35,842 nucleotides of DNA, taken from NCBI GenBank assembly GCA_002709705.1, contig PAQE01000029.1:36360-72201 (forward strand), in the 5' to 3' direction. The position numbers were made by a program, and so were the translations under genes. The DNA is from Methanobacteriota archaeon. GTDB lineage: Archaea; Thermoplasmatota; Poseidoniia; Poseidoniales; Poseidoniaceae. The notes beneath the pieces are model-generated. The model saw only the letters and a list, made by a program, of their open reading frames with translations. It was not told the DNA's origin and did no database searches. Of the stretch, positions 1-9,224 are shown in pieces (position 1 is the first letter of the stretch; every line of letters begins with the position of its first letter).

Positions 1-204
1 CTTATTCATGGCAATGTGCTGTAAATTACTCTTTGGATGAGTGGGTTTAACTTCCGTATTTTCTTTGTGCTTATTTTGCATCTTTCCAGAGTCGTTTTTG
101 CTTTTCTCCTCTGAATTTTCACTATCGTAATACTTCTCCTTCCACTGGCGCATGGCTTTGGATTTTGTTTTGAAATTTCGAGACTTGGCATCACCCGATT
201 TCAT
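1..204 (-). CDS. Partial lysine-rich basic protein (N-terminus only)
   Basis: An open frame of 68 codons starts at ATG 204 and runs off the left edge with no stop, so only the N-terminus is visible. A strong Shine-Dalgarno sequence (AGGAGGGG) lies a few bases upstream of the ATG, which is the main reason to accept this frame. A slightly shorter frame overlapping it on the same strand has no such signal. The visible part begins MKSGDAKSRNFKTK and is rich in Lys, Asn, Ser and Glu, with no cysteine pair, membrane segment or recognised motif. It looks disordered and may be nucleic-acid binding, but that is only composition. Function unknown. Confidence 0.6.
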   Translation of the reverse strand, partial: MKSGDAKSRNFKTKSKAMRQWKEKYYDSENSEEKSKNDSGKMQNKHKENTEVKPTHPKSNLQHIAMNK

Positions 205-276
205 ATCAAACACCCCTCCTGTCTTGTGTCTAATTTGGTCCTGAGATATTTAATTAAAATCCCGGAATTTAAAGAT

Positions 277-1071
277 TCATAGAAAATTGAGAATTTGGTC
301 CCACTTGAAAGACGAACCCCTTCTGAATAACTTCTCATGAAATTCCGTTTGTGGATAGTGCGCACATCGAACAATTCTTCCTCGGCTGTTGTAGCAGCCT
401 GAGCGGGTATTGATTGGAATCATAATTGAGGATAAATCTAGAGCAGGGCCATTAGAGGCTGGTAAATCTGCCTCGACCTTTTCTTCTATTCCATTCCATG
501 AAATTTCTTCAATGGTTGGTGGCATTAAATTCATGTCATTCTCCAATCTAATCACGCCTTCAGCAAGGCGCTTAGGAGCCCATGTGTTCGAATTTGGACC
601 ATCAAGCCAAGCAACTAATCTCTTCATGTCAGGTAACTCTAGCAAAGTAATGAAAGAGCGCTCCCACCATCCTGGTGATCTAGCCAATGTTACATGGTGT
701 ATACCTGGTTGAATCTCTCTAGCGTCTAGATTATCGGCCCATGTTCTGCATATACCTTCCAACCTAACTGGAATAATTGGCATGTCTGGAGCCATAATAT
801 CACATAAGCGGTACGGGTTCGCTAATTCTCCAACAATTAGCAATGGTCTACGTTTTTCCAAATCGATAACGTCCTTGACCGTTTTACCATTTTCAAGTGT
901 GAATTTCCCGATATATTCTTTCAGGCCCCCCAAGTCTAAACTATCAGTTTCCGGCATTGCAGGAAACGACATATCGCTTAATTCTCTAGACGTGAAAAAC
1001 ATCGGCTGCGAAGGTAATGGGAGTGGCGAGTTACCCGGTGGATTTGCCCATAATCTAGGAGAGCTCGCCAT
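277..1071 (-). CDS. Hypothetical protein, 264 aa
   Basis: A full frame from ATG 1071 to TGA 277 encodes a soluble-looking protein with no signal peptide or membrane helix. The first 30 residues are Pro/Ser rich. Residues about 55-165 look like a folded alpha/beta domain, with a hydrophobic strand RPLLIVGEL at about 75-83, a WW pair at 135-136 and LLELPDMKRLVAWLDG near 143-158. A Cys/His cluster lies near the C-terminus (C226, C236, H238), too sparse to call a zinc finger. It is divergent from the zinc-ribbon gene at 1179 across a 107 bp gap and may share a control region with it. I do not recognise the family. Confidence 0.7.
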   Translation of the reverse strand: MASSPRLWANPPGNSPLPLPSQPMFFTSRELSDMSFPAMPETDSLDLGGLKEYIGKFTLENGKTVKDVIDLEKRRPLLIVGELANPYRLCDIMAPDMPIIPVRLEGICRTWADNLDAREIQPGIHHVTLARSPGWWERSFITLLELPDMKRLVAWLDGPNSNTWAPKRLAEGVIRLENDMNLMPPTIEEISWNGIEEKVEADLPASNGPALDLSSIMIPINTRSGCYNSRGRIVRCAHYPQTEFHEKLFRRGSSFKWDQILNFL

Positions 1072-1178
1072 AATTGCCCCACCATCGAGATGTTGTTGAA
1101 ACTTGCTAACAACAAGAACCTACCAATAGAGATGCAGTTGAAACGAACCTTCAATGGGAATGAGGTCAACGCGCTTTC

Positions 1179-1610
1179 ATGGCGCTTCCACAAGATGTAC
1201 TGGCTCGTCTAGCAAGCCTGACTGGCTATGACCAAATGTTGGAGATGGATACTGTAAGCAGAACTCATGGGGTTGGGCTGGCTGAAATCGAATCGCAACT
1301 TGCAGCATACAAAGCAGGGGCAATGCAACCTGAAGCGAATGCCCCAGTGGCAGATTTTGACCCGGTTGCAAGTAAGGAATTAGTGGACTTAGAAAATGCA
1401 CAACCAGTCAACACTGGGCCCAATTACATCGATAATCCAGACCAATTTCGAATGAAATACGATCCGTCTGCTAGAGGCCAGGCCAATCAATCTCAAGTCA
1501 ATCAAGCGATAATGTGCCCAGCTTGTTCGGCACCGCTTGGTATACCAGACATTAGGCCAATCAAGGTAACATGCCCGCAGTGCATGCACGAAGCGGTGTT
1601 CCATTCTTGA
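1179..1610 (+). CDS. Small protein with C-terminal zinc ribbon
   Basis: This 143-residue protein has three visible parts. Residues 1-48 are helical. Residues 50-110 are low-complexity, rich in Ala, Asn, Pro and Gln. A C-terminal zinc ribbon has C113-x2-C116 and C132-x2-C135. Four cysteines with a 15-residue gap are typical of a rubredoxin-like zinc knuckle used for protein or nucleic-acid contacts. The ATG at 1179 was kept because the helical segment follows it directly; an SD-like GAGGT is present but about 12 bases away. The TGA stop at 1608-1610 directly abuts the TAA of the convergent DUF373 gene (TGATTA), with no base between. Specific role unknown. Confidence 0.75.
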   Translation: MALPQDVLARLASLTGYDQMLEMDTVSRTHGVGLAEIESQLAAYKAGAMQPEANAPVADFDPVASKELVDLENAQPVNTGPNYIDNPDQFRMKYDPSARGQANQSQVNQAIMCPACSAPLGIPDIRPIKVTCPQCMHEAVFHS

Positions 1611-2729
1611 TTAGATTCCCCAGTATCTTTCAGATTGGGCTTGCCTTGCCTGTACAGCACGAACAATTGTGGTAGTAACCCACAGTACTGCGATCCACAT
1701 TAGAGGCTCAAGCATATCTTCCCATATCTCTTGGACTGTGAAGTTGTAACCAACTCCAGTCAATACATCCATTGCAATCAACAGACCTTGGTCTAGGAAT
1801 GAATAGACAACCATGCCGAATACAGCTAGGATGATCAGTCTTCCAGAGAATGAACCCTTCTTCAAACGCAGTAACATGAATCCAGCAGTAGAGGTAAGGA
1901 ATGCAATAACAATCCATGCTAGTGCTGAGTGAACAACACCAATCCATACAACGGAGGTATTGGTAGTAGCTTCCAATTCGATGTATTTGTCATAGCCCAT
2001 TGCTACAGCAAATATTGCGCTGAATACCGTAGTTGTCCACAGTAGAGAGGAGAACATAGCAGCGTCTGCGTTTTCTCGCATCTCTTGGGCGATTCTTCCA
2101 ACAGTAGCTTCCAGTCCAAGTCCCTTGGAGAGGATAAACAGGCCGAAGACAAGAGGAAGAGCACCAATTACAATTCCACCAAGAGTATCAGGGAGCATTA
2201 CACCAAGACCGAAAATCGCCATGATGGTGCCCAGGGGAACCAACATCTTTGCCCGCCATTTAGGGTCTTCAAGCGCCTTTACGATGTAGTAGTACGTTCC
2301 TTCGATACCCTTCGATTGCTTGACAATAATCTTCTGCACATGGTCGATTCTGACTTGGCTTTGGATAATTGGCAGAACGGATTCATCTTCTGCACCATCA
2401 GTTACCAATATCGCTTGGTCAGGCTGAAATTCAGTCACAACTTCTTCTAATTGTGCTGCAATAGACCTGTCTGAGCGTACACCGACCTTTTCATCACCGG
2501 TTAAGATTGCAACTTCAACCTCGTCATTTTCACCATTGGTTTCATCGAGATTATCGTGTTGATGTAGTGCGCCAAGGATTGCATTTGTATCGCTTTCTTC
2601 TGGGTCAGCAATACCTAATTTTAGTGCAGCGGTTAGAACCTGCTTTCGTCCAACGACAGGGCCGCGTATCGCTGTTTTTTGACCAAGATCGTTATCTCGG
2701 TCTACAGTTAACACTAGTGTCCTTGTCAC
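1611..2729 (-). CDS. DUF373 family archaeal membrane protein
   Basis: The N-terminus (TRTLVLTVDRDNDLGQK) and the following soluble domain match the archaeal DUF373 family as I know it: a cytosolic alpha/beta domain of about 150 residues followed by a multi-helix membrane domain. Here the soluble part is residues 1-155, and about six membrane segments fall near 162-180, 183-203, 225-245, 262-288, 298-322 and 342-358. The biochemical function of the family is unknown. The start is GTG 2729, backed by GAGGTG eight bases upstream. It follows priL on the same strand after 45 bp, so the two could be co-transcribed. Its stop abuts that of the convergent zinc-ribbon gene. Confidence 0.85.
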   Translation of the reverse strand: MTRTLVLTVDRDNDLGQKTAIRGPVVGRKQVLTAALKLGIADPEESDTNAILGALHQHDNLDETNGENDEVEVAILTGDEKVGVRSDRSIAAQLEEVVTEFQPDQAILVTDGAEDESVLPIIQSQVRIDHVQKIIVKQSKGIEGTYYYIVKALEDPKWRAKMLVPLGTIMAIFGLGVMLPDTLGGIVIGALPLVFGLFILSKGLGLEATVGRIAQEMRENADAAMFSSLLWTTTVFSAIFAVAMGYDKYIELEATTNTSVVWIGVVHSALAWIVIAFLTSTAGFMLLRLKKGSFSGRLIILAVFGMVVYSFLDQGLLIAMDVLTGVGYNFTVQEIWEDMLEPLMWIAVLWVTTTIVRAVQARQAQSERYWGI

Positions 2730-2774
2730 AGATTCCCACCTCGGCTACGATTGCGCTGACGCGCTTCCTGTTCA

Positions 2775-3956
2775 TCAACCATCGCCCGGTTTGGGCGACT
2801 CAACAGCCACTTCCAGACTTTCTTGTCGCTTTCGCCGCCTTTGTTTTGCACGAATGTACTTCAGAGGGTGATCCATCCATGGCTGGTCACACAATTTGTC
2901 ATCACCTGTTCGCACAGCACAGTTGTGGTTGACTTTTAATTTCGAACATCCCGAAGGCGTATACTCTCTTTCGTAAAGGTGGTTCACCTGGTAACTTGTT
3001 GTACTTTCATTGAAATCTGGAGCGCCTCTGAAGAAATCCACTGTTGTTTCTTGGGGCAGGCCTATGCACCTAGACATCGAACCAAGGAATACTCTCCCGA
3101 AGTGATTTACATTCACTCCTTCAGCAAGTTCGCCCACAATCTTTCTCATGCAAGGCGGCCAATCTTCTTCACCAGCGCCAATCAGAGCAATTGTTTCAGC
3201 AGTTTTTGATGCTACTAAGCCCCTAATCATCCCAACTGGTTCGGACAATCTAATCAGAAGGCTTTCATCCATCTTAGTCATCTTTTCAAGCGCGTCGATT
3301 TTGATGTCTTCCTTCATTCTTTCACGCAACAATCTAGCAACTTTAGCCCTTGAAGAATAACGGTCTCCTTCATCGTGTAAAGTAACCCATCCGTCGTTGA
3401 TTTCGCAATTAGGTAATCTCCATCGGGAACCGGTAATTCCTGTACATAATTCGATAAAATCCGAAAGACCAATTTTCCAAATGCCTTTCTCGTCACACGA
3501 GATTTCAGAGAGGTAAGTGTTAGCTATTACTTGAATAGAATCGTCCCTTTCTAGGATACGTTGGGCGCGTTCTGCCTCGGCTTGAGCCCATCTAGAAATC
3601 AATCGCTCATCTTCGCTGGCTCCCACAACCAGTCTAGCATAATAGAACGAAAAAGCCTCGAGTAACCTTCCTTCCTCAGTATGGATGTCCCCTATTGAAG
3701 CAACTTCTACGCCATCTTTGCTATCAACAGAGTCAACTAACCGTGATCTAGCTCTGATTCGCGCTCTATCCATCATGCCTCCATCAAGTAGTTCATCGAT
3801 ATCGATTCCATGTTTCACAGCCATGCTAGTAATCCAGGATTTCGCTTGCGGCAAGAATGGATATCTTGCAAGCGTGACCTCATCAGTGAGGTCTGGAATA
3901 GTCAGTGGCTTTGGCACGATTGAGAATTCTAAGAGGAGGCATTTGAACCCTCTCAT
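2775..3956 (-). CDS. priL: DNA primase large subunit PriL
   Basis: This is the regulatory subunit of archaeal/eukaryotic-type primase, which with PriS makes RNA primers at replication forks. The C-terminal domain carries the expected four iron-sulfur cysteines: C269 (in DWPPCMRK), C337 (YTPSGCSKL), C346 (VNHNC) and C356 (DKLCDQPW). The helical N-terminal domain (about 20-230) has the usual PriL layout, and 393 residues is a normal length. The C-terminus is a basic tail (KQRRRKRQ). ATG 3956 is taken as start, but a GTG at 3917 (residue 14) is possible and would widen the 29 bp gap to the divergent mptE; neither has a convincing ribosome site. PriS is not in this window. DUF373 lies downstream. 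Confidence 0.93.
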   Translation of the reverse strand: MRGFKCLLLEFSIVPKPLTIPDLTDEVTLARYPFLPQAKSWITSMAVKHGIDIDELLDGGMMDRARIRARSRLVDSVDSKDGVEVASIGDIHTEEGRLLEAFSFYYARLVVGASEDERLISRWAQAEAERAQRILERDDSIQVIANTYLSEISCDEKGIWKIGLSDFIELCTGITGSRWRLPNCEINDGWVTLHDEGDRYSSRAKVARLLRERMKEDIKIDALEKMTKMDESLLIRLSEPVGMIRGLVASKTAETIALIGAGEEDWPPCMRKIVGELAEGVNVNHFGRVFLGSMSRCIGLPQETTVDFFRGAPDFNESTTSYQVNHLYEREYTPSGCSKLKVNHNCAVRTGDDKLCDQPWMDHPLKYIRAKQRRRKRQESLEVAVESPKPGDG

Positions 3957-3985
3957 TCATGTGGGACATCGCTGTGGGCTGAGCG

Positions 3986-4624
3986 ATGAAGCCAGTGAAT
4001 CGTGATTTGATTCTCATTCAAGATGAGATCAGGGAATCTTTCGGCTGGGATATCGAATCCGACTATGAAAGCGCCAAATCCTTAGTTTCACAATGTAAAA
4101 ATCCCTCTCCATTATTGCAATTCCAGTCGAAAGTAACAGTAGTTGGTGCTGCTGCACCTTCTGGTATCAATCCGGACTTTCCAACGATAGTTGCTGATGG
4201 GGCAATCGGTGCAATATCGGATCTTTCCAAAGTGGCACTGATTGTCACAGATGGAGATGGCACCCCTCATCTGGAGAAGGCGTTGAATATAGGGATTCCA
4301 ATCTGTTTGCATGCACATGGTGACAATCAAGATTCGTGGGCAAGAATACTATCGATTATTGATGACAAACAAGAAGTTCTTCTGACGCATCAAACTCCAT
4401 ATGTAGTGAATGGAATGTACAACCCAGGTGGATTCACAGACGGCGATAGAGCAGTATGCATTGCATTTGCATTAGGAGCAACTGAAGTGGAATTAATTGG
4501 GTTCTCCACAGATGATGTTGGCCAATGGTCTGGAGTGACAGATGAAAAACGAAAACTAATCAAGTTGAAGTGGATGAGTAGAGTGTTGCAAATTCTTTCC
4601 TTGAGGGTTGATAATGAAGAATAG
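3986..4624 (+). CDS. mptE: 6-hydroxymethyl-7,8-dihydropterin pyrophosphokinase, MptE-like (DUF115)
   Basis: This belongs to the archaeal DUF115/COG1634 family, whose studied members transfer pyrophosphate from ATP to 6-hydroxymethyl-7,8-dihydropterin in pterin cofactor synthesis, replacing bacterial FolK. Supporting motifs, in order, are an acidic TDGDG at 88-92 in the nucleotide/metal region, HAHGDN at 109-114, and a C-terminal GGFTDGDRAV near 148-157 followed by the strand VELIGFSTDD. The length of 212 aa is typical. An in-frame TGA lies two codons upstream, so ATG 3986 is the earliest start. It is divergent from priL and overlaps the frame of the small membrane protein downstream. The family assignment is firm; the exact pterin substrate is inferred. 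Confidence 0.85.
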   Translation: MKPVNRDLILIQDEIRESFGWDIESDYESAKSLVSQCKNPSPLLQFQSKVTVVGAAAPSGINPDFPTIVADGAIGAISDLSKVALIVTDGDGTPHLEKALNIGIPICLHAHGDNQDSWARILSIIDDKQEVLLTHQTPYVVNGMYNPGGFTDGDRAVCIAFALGATEVELIGFSTDDVGQWSGVTDEKRKLIKLKWMSRVLQILSLRVDNEE

Positions 4625-5180
4625 TTACTGGTTGTGGATAATCGCATTGATTGTGGTCAATACAGGTTGGTACACGGTTAGTCAACAAGGTGCAGTCCAG
4701 GAAATAAACAGGCCAGGAGCAGACTTTTCTGAAACACGAAAGGGCGAACTTTCGACTTTATTTGGTTCGGATGTCGATTATGAGATTGAACACTGCTTCG
4801 AATCAATAAACGGAGGAGTTTACAACGCTAGTATAATCGTAGAAACGAAATCAGAAGTTCTCTATTACTGGGAAGGCGATACAGACGAAGGTTGCATAAC
4901 ATATTCCTCTACTGCTGGTGAGGGTGAATTCGTTGTAATTACTATGATTGAAGAGGGTGTAGAAACCACAACTACTTTGACAACATGGCCGATGAAAAGT
5001 GCTTTCGTTTTAGGCTTGATAATATTCTCACTTTGCACCGTAGCGGTTGCCTTTGGTGAGTCTTTTGTTAGAGCATTTGTCAAGAAGAAAATCGATCAAA
5101 ATCACTCCATTCCTAAGCCCAAAATCGACTCGTTCATAGAATCAAATGGGATTTGGCAAGACCCCGTTCGACCAAATTGA
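4614..5180 (+). CDS. Small membrane protein with extracytoplasmic domain
   Basis: This 188-residue protein has a hydrophobic helix at about 4-22 (WLWIIALIVVNTGWY), an external region of about 100 residues rich in Glu, Thr and Val with two cysteines (in EHCFES and EGCITY, a possible disulfide), a second helix near 123-146 (SAFVLGLIIFSLCTVAVAFG) and a basic cytosolic tail. Such a layout puts both termini inside and a single domain outside. A TTG at 4608 gives two extra residues, but ATG 4614 is preferred because GAGGG lies six bases before it. It overlaps the end of mptE by 11 bases, so translational coupling is likely. Its TGA abuts the TGA of the convergent DP2 gene (palindrome TGATCA). No family recognised. 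Confidence 0.75.
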   Translation: MKNSYWLWIIALIVVNTGWYTVSQQGAVQEINRPGADFSETRKGELSTLFGSDVDYEIEHCFESINGGVYNASIIVETKSEVLYYWEGDTDEGCITYSSTAGEGEFVVITMIEEGVETTTTLTTWPMKSAFVLGLIIFSLCTVAVAFGESFVRAFVKKKIDQNHSIPKPKIDSFIESNGIWQDPVRPN

Positions 5181-8100
5181 TCATAAGAAATCAGACAAAC
5201 TTAGCTGCTTAGCATTATCGTTATTGAATAGACTTTCAACACTATCTGCAAGCCACTCAACATTCTGTCTAGTGTATTGGTCTACTCCGTAGGTTTCCAT
5301 TACGTGCTTTGTGACTTTGATATACTTTCGAACTGCGCCTTCAGTTACTGTCAGAGCGAGGTTGCCATTACACATGTCGCCTTCTGATTTTTTGATTCCG
5401 AACGCACTCATTCCCCTTCCAGTTTGTTTTGGTGGCTGGATACACTTAGCAGCCAATGGCATCCTGCGATAAGAATGGCCACATTTCAAACATCGAACCT
5501 TTTGTCTAGTAAATGCTACAAGATTTCCTCTCAAGTCTGGTAAGAAGTGCGAGCGAATAACACTCGATGCCACGGTACGAACATTCACTCCTCTAAGCCT
5601 GTGACCCAAAGAGAGTTGACCATTCATTTTGTCAATCATAGTTTCCAATGTCTTGTAAGCAGACAAAGGAGGGCCTTCTGCCATACTCTTGGTAGAGTGG
5701 GTGAATCCTATTCCACGGACAGCCCCAATGCTGCCCAGCCTGCGCTCGACATAGTCCATTTTTTCTGCAAGGGCCTTAGGGTGTGGCTGTTCGAGGGTTG
5801 CCTCGTAAAACCATCTTTCGTAGTGCCAAGCAGAATCTACATTCAGGGCTTCTTTATCCACTTCAGTTGGATTTAATCTAGTCGTTAGCACCAAAGGCGC
5901 ATCCATCTTTCCGCCACGATTAGACGGCAGAATGTCCCTACTGAAATTTAGCAAGCCGTCCATTAACAGCATGATCGCATCTTCATCGCCGTCACAATTT
6001 CTTCGCTTTGCAGCATGAAATAGAGGGTGCGCATATCCTCCTGAACTGTTTGAGAAACCAATCAGCCTAGAAAGAACTCCTCCCGATGTGTGAGGTGCTA
6101 GAGCGCAGATCAGGTGCCCTACCAAATCTTCAGGTTTATCGACATGGTAGTAAGGATCCATTCCATAAAAACGGACCAACAATTCATCGATATATTGTGC
6201 AGCTCGGACGAAATAATCCGCACCATTTCTTGCCAGAATAAAATCCTGAGGGAAGATTTCTAGCATTTGAGTATCACTTTGCAATTCATTGCCAAAGCAA
6301 TCATGGGTATAGCCAAGGTGTTTCAATTGATTCCAATCAACTCCAACTTCTTCTGGAGTGAAATGGGTTACTGGAACATCACTCATATCGAATCTTATGG
6401 TCCCGTCTCTGAAAACGGGAAGACCATGCTTCGCCCTTAGAATGCCTTTTTCAACGGCTTCCGGGGTTTGATTTTTGCTCATCAATTTCTTTAATCCCTT
6501 CATTTTCTTTGGAACTCGATCTAAACCTAATGATATTCTCGCATCTTCTAACAAATTATCGATACGAATAGTCTGTAATTCCCCCCGTCGTCGAGAGTTT
6601 TGCTTCTCACTAGACCCTCTTAATTCGGTTCTCCCGCCACAAACCTCTCCTGGCTTTTCTTCCCCAAAATCATCCAATTTTCTGTGATGACAGGTTATCA
6701 TTGGAGATTTTTTTTCACAAACTGTACAAAATCTAACACCCATCTCTACACGCAAATCTTGCTGTTCTGCAGAATTTACAATCAATCTCTGATTGCCTCC
6801 TGAAAGAGCTATTGGGAACAATGAATGAACAGTAGGCTTTTCTCTCGGGGCGCTCTTTTCTGGACGCCCCATTCTGCAACCGATTCTAACCGGCGCAGAA
6901 TGTTCCCATCTAAGGCGGGATATTTGCCGAATCTGAGTCAGGATTCCATCTACTTGGTGGTCGTCTTCTAGAATCTGAGATCGAAGGTAGTCGTCGGGAT
7001 TTTTGGGGCCAGGATCTGGTAATTTAAATGCGGCCTCTTTACCAATTTTATCTGTTTCAGCGATTCCTAAACCTCTCTGTCTTGCATCGGTTTCAGCGGC
7101 AATTTTGACTGTTGAACGCTTTTGTTCCAGTTCGTCTTTTCGCACCTTTTCTTCTTCTAGAATAATAGCAGCATCCCGCAATTCAGCGATTCTATTATTG
7201 AAAACTGATTCTGCATCTTCTATTCGCATAGGAGCTTTACCTTTGATTGCGAATCCTAATCCATCCAACATTGCTTCCCAGCCTTCTGTAATAACCAGGT
7301 CATCACCATCATGATGATGTGCCAATCCTAACATTAGAGCACTACCTTTTGCCAAACCATGAATCCTGAGAACCCAACTGTGCGGCACGTAATCAGAAAA
7401 GATTCCATCCTCAACAGGAATATTGGGCCCTGGTATTGAGTCGTAATCTAGTGCCTTTTCTACCTCAGGACGTAATTCGTCCATTTTTTCAGGATTCCAA
7501 CCTTTCACACCACCGATAAAGCGAAGATTTCCATTTCGAACAGTCGCATTTTCTATTGCTTGTAGCAATGCTGGGACCCATTCAATCGGTAAATCGAGCC
7601 ACCATGGGTTGTGAGGGCCAACTAGAGATGTTGCGAATCTGATAGCAATCTCTTTTGCAGATTCCCATGATGGATTTAGCGAAATTAGTGAATCTCTCCA
7701 TATCCTGCGGATGTGGAATCTTTCATCCAAATCTGTAGATTGATTTAAGGGCAAACCAGGTGTTCCTTCAGGCATGTTTTTCCTATCGCTGCCAATTATC
7801 CTACAGAACTCTTCAACAGCTTGCTCACTGTCTAAAGCATCGATTAAATCAGCAGCCCACCAATCGTGCGAATAAGCCGCAGGAACCAGGTTTTTGTTGT
7901 TCTCCATGAACTCGCCATACCCTAAAACGAGCTCCCCATTATCCCATATCGATGATATTTGAGGGCGGTCTTTTTGGAATGACTCAAGATCATTGTATTG
8001 CTTGAAATCACCGTTTCGTAATATCGCCCAAGGGCCTTCTGCAATGTCGCAGGGTGTGATTGCACAAGCCTTTCCAGGCCTCTCTATTTTCATCTGAGTT

Positions 8101-9224
8101 CCTACAGCAATGAAATCATCCATTGCTGCCATCGATGCAGCATTACACGAACCTGCAGCTAGACCTGATGGCCTAGCTCTTCCATATCTTAGTCGAAAAC
8201 CCCCGGGCTCTAATGGGGCTCCAAAAACAGGCCTGCCCGCAATAATATCCTTCATGAATTTTGAAATTTCTGGGACTTTACGGGAAGTAAATCCTCCGCC
8301 GTCTCCTGTGTTTTCCTCGTCTTTGTTCTTATTTGCAAAGGTGGAAATGAAATCCCATCCCGGGACATTTAGACGTTCAGTATGCCTTTGGATTTTTGGG
8401 GCCTTGAGACACAAACCTTCTCCAATGACTAACAAAACACCGCCACGGATTCTTGCCTCGTCAATATTTCTAACTCGTCCATATCCCGCACATTCTATGT
8501 CTTCTGTAGACTCCCCGTTAACCATTACAGGGCACGCCCTTACGATTGTATCAACCTCTTCAGGAGGGGGCCGATACTGTAGGTTTCCTCGGTATAGCCC
8601 GAATTCTTCTTTCACTCTTTCAACTTCATCATCAGTTGGTTTGTATGCATCAACGTTCAACTCTCTTCGAATCATGTCTCCAATTAGTACTGCAAGCGCC
8701 TGTGCGGTACCGCCTGCTGCACGAATAGGTCCTGCAAAGTGAATTGAAAGAAATTGGCTCCCGTCAATATTGGGCAGTAGTCTTACTTCACTAATTCCTT
8801 CTAGTGGTGCTACAAGTACGGCTTCTGTGAGAATAGCAAGTCCTACTCTAAGTCCAACATCTATGCTTTTTTGCAAATCATGGCCATTTTCTCTGAATCT
8901 TTTTGCAACAATTGTTGCCATCTTTATCGAGGTAGTCTCACGATCATTTTCTGCCAACAATTTCCTGATGTCATCTGCAACTTCGGCACCTTCAAGGTGT
9001 TCTACGAGTAATTTTTCCGTGCGGCTAGCCAAATCTGAAGCACGAGGAATTTCTACATCGAGAGAATGGTCTAGCCCCTTTGCTCTAGCTTTCTCAGCGA
9101 TTTTGTACGCTTCTTCAGTTCTCTCATCGAGCCATTCTTCATAGGATTTCATTTCCCTTTCTAGACGCTCGACATCAAGACCCAATAGCGGGTCGTGAAC
9201 ATCTCTTGCGCCCTGTTGACTCAT
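5181..9224 (-). CDS. polC: DNA polymerase D large (catalytic) subunit DP2
   Basis: This is the catalytic subunit of PolD, the replicative polymerase of Euryarchaeota. The 1347-residue product carries the DP2 signatures: CRMGRPEKS (RMGRPEK at 784-790), a Cys zinc site (C833, C836, C845, C862), the active-site segment RRNCDGDED with catalytic acidic residues D1078 and D1080, and a second zinc site (C1245, C1248, C1261, C1285). The last eight residues, QLSLSDFL, match a PCNA-interacting (PIP) box. The insertion hotspot around NCDGDED is uninterrupted, so there is no intein. ATG 9224 opens a canonical DP2 N-terminus. The DP1 proofreading partner is not in the window. It is divergent from pyrE and convergent with the small membrane protein. 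Confidence 0.97.
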   Translation of the reverse strand: MSQQGARDVHDPLLGLDVERLEREMKSYEEWLDERTEEAYKIAEKARAKGLDHSLDVEIPRASDLASRTEKLLVEHLEGAEVADDIRKLLAENDRETTSIKMATIVAKRFRENGHDLQKSIDVGLRVGLAILTEAVLVAPLEGISEVRLLPNIDGSQFLSIHFAGPIRAAGGTAQALAVLIGDMIRRELNVDAYKPTDDEVERVKEEFGLYRGNLQYRPPPEEVDTIVRACPVMVNGESTEDIECAGYGRVRNIDEARIRGGVLLVIGEGLCLKAPKIQRHTERLNVPGWDFISTFANKNKDEENTGDGGGFTSRKVPEISKFMKDIIAGRPVFGAPLEPGGFRLRYGRARPSGLAAGSCNAASMAAMDDFIAVGTQMKIERPGKACAITPCDIAEGPWAILRNGDFKQYNDLESFQKDRPQISSIWDNGELVLGYGEFMENNKNLVPAAYSHDWWAADLIDALDSEQAVEEFCRIIGSDRKNMPEGTPGLPLNQSTDLDERFHIRRIWRDSLISLNPSWESAKEIAIRFATSLVGPHNPWWLDLPIEWVPALLQAIENATVRNGNLRFIGGVKGWNPEKMDELRPEVEKALDYDSIPGPNIPVEDGIFSDYVPHSWVLRIHGLAKGSALMLGLAHHHDGDDLVITEGWEAMLDGLGFAIKGKAPMRIEDAESVFNNRIAELRDAAIILEEEKVRKDELEQKRSTVKIAAETDARQRGLGIAETDKIGKEAAFKLPDPGPKNPDDYLRSQILEDDHQVDGILTQIRQISRLRWEHSAPVRIGCRMGRPEKSAPREKPTVHSLFPIALSGGNQRLIVNSAEQQDLRVEMGVRFCTVCEKKSPMITCHHRKLDDFGEEKPGEVCGGRTELRGSSEKQNSRRRGELQTIRIDNLLEDARISLGLDRVPKKMKGLKKLMSKNQTPEAVEKGILRAKHGLPVFRDGTIRFDMSDVPVTHFTPEEVGVDWNQLKHLGYTHDCFGNELQSDTQMLEIFPQDFILARNGADYFVRAAQYIDELLVRFYGMDPYYHVDKPEDLVGHLICALAPHTSGGVLSRLIGFSNSSGGYAHPLFHAAKRRNCDGDEDAIMLLMDGLLNFSRDILPSNRGGKMDAPLVLTTRLNPTEVDKEALNVDSAWHYERWFYEATLEQPHPKALAEKMDYVERRLGSIGAVRGIGFTHSTKSMAEGPPLSAYKTLETMIDKMNGQLSLGHRLRGVNVRTVASSVIRSHFLPDLRGNLVAFTRQKVRCLKCGHSYRRMPLAAKCIQPPKQTGRGMSAFGIKKSEGDMCNGNLALTVTEGAVRKYIKVTKHVMETYGVDQYTRQNVEWLADSVESLFNNDNAKQLSLSDFL

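Noticed and set aside
410-1099. Two plus-strand frames (410-712 and 782-1099)
   Set aside because: Both are antisense to the 264-aa minus-strand gene, which has a longer uninterrupted frame with protein-like composition.
2782-2798. Hairpin TCGCCC-GGTTT-GGGCGA as a terminator of priL
   Set aside because: It lies in the last codons of priL, has a stem of only 6 bp and no T-run after it; chance pairing in GC-rich codons is as likely.
5960-6010. Intein at the DP2 active-site motif
   Set aside because: The NCDGDED motif is continuous with flanking DP2 sequence, and no splicing-domain residues interrupt it.
8110-8742. 210-codon plus-strand open frame
   Set aside because: Lies entirely antisense within the DP2 gene, whose motifs are unambiguous; no ribosome site and Ser/Pro-rich composition typical of an antisense shadow.
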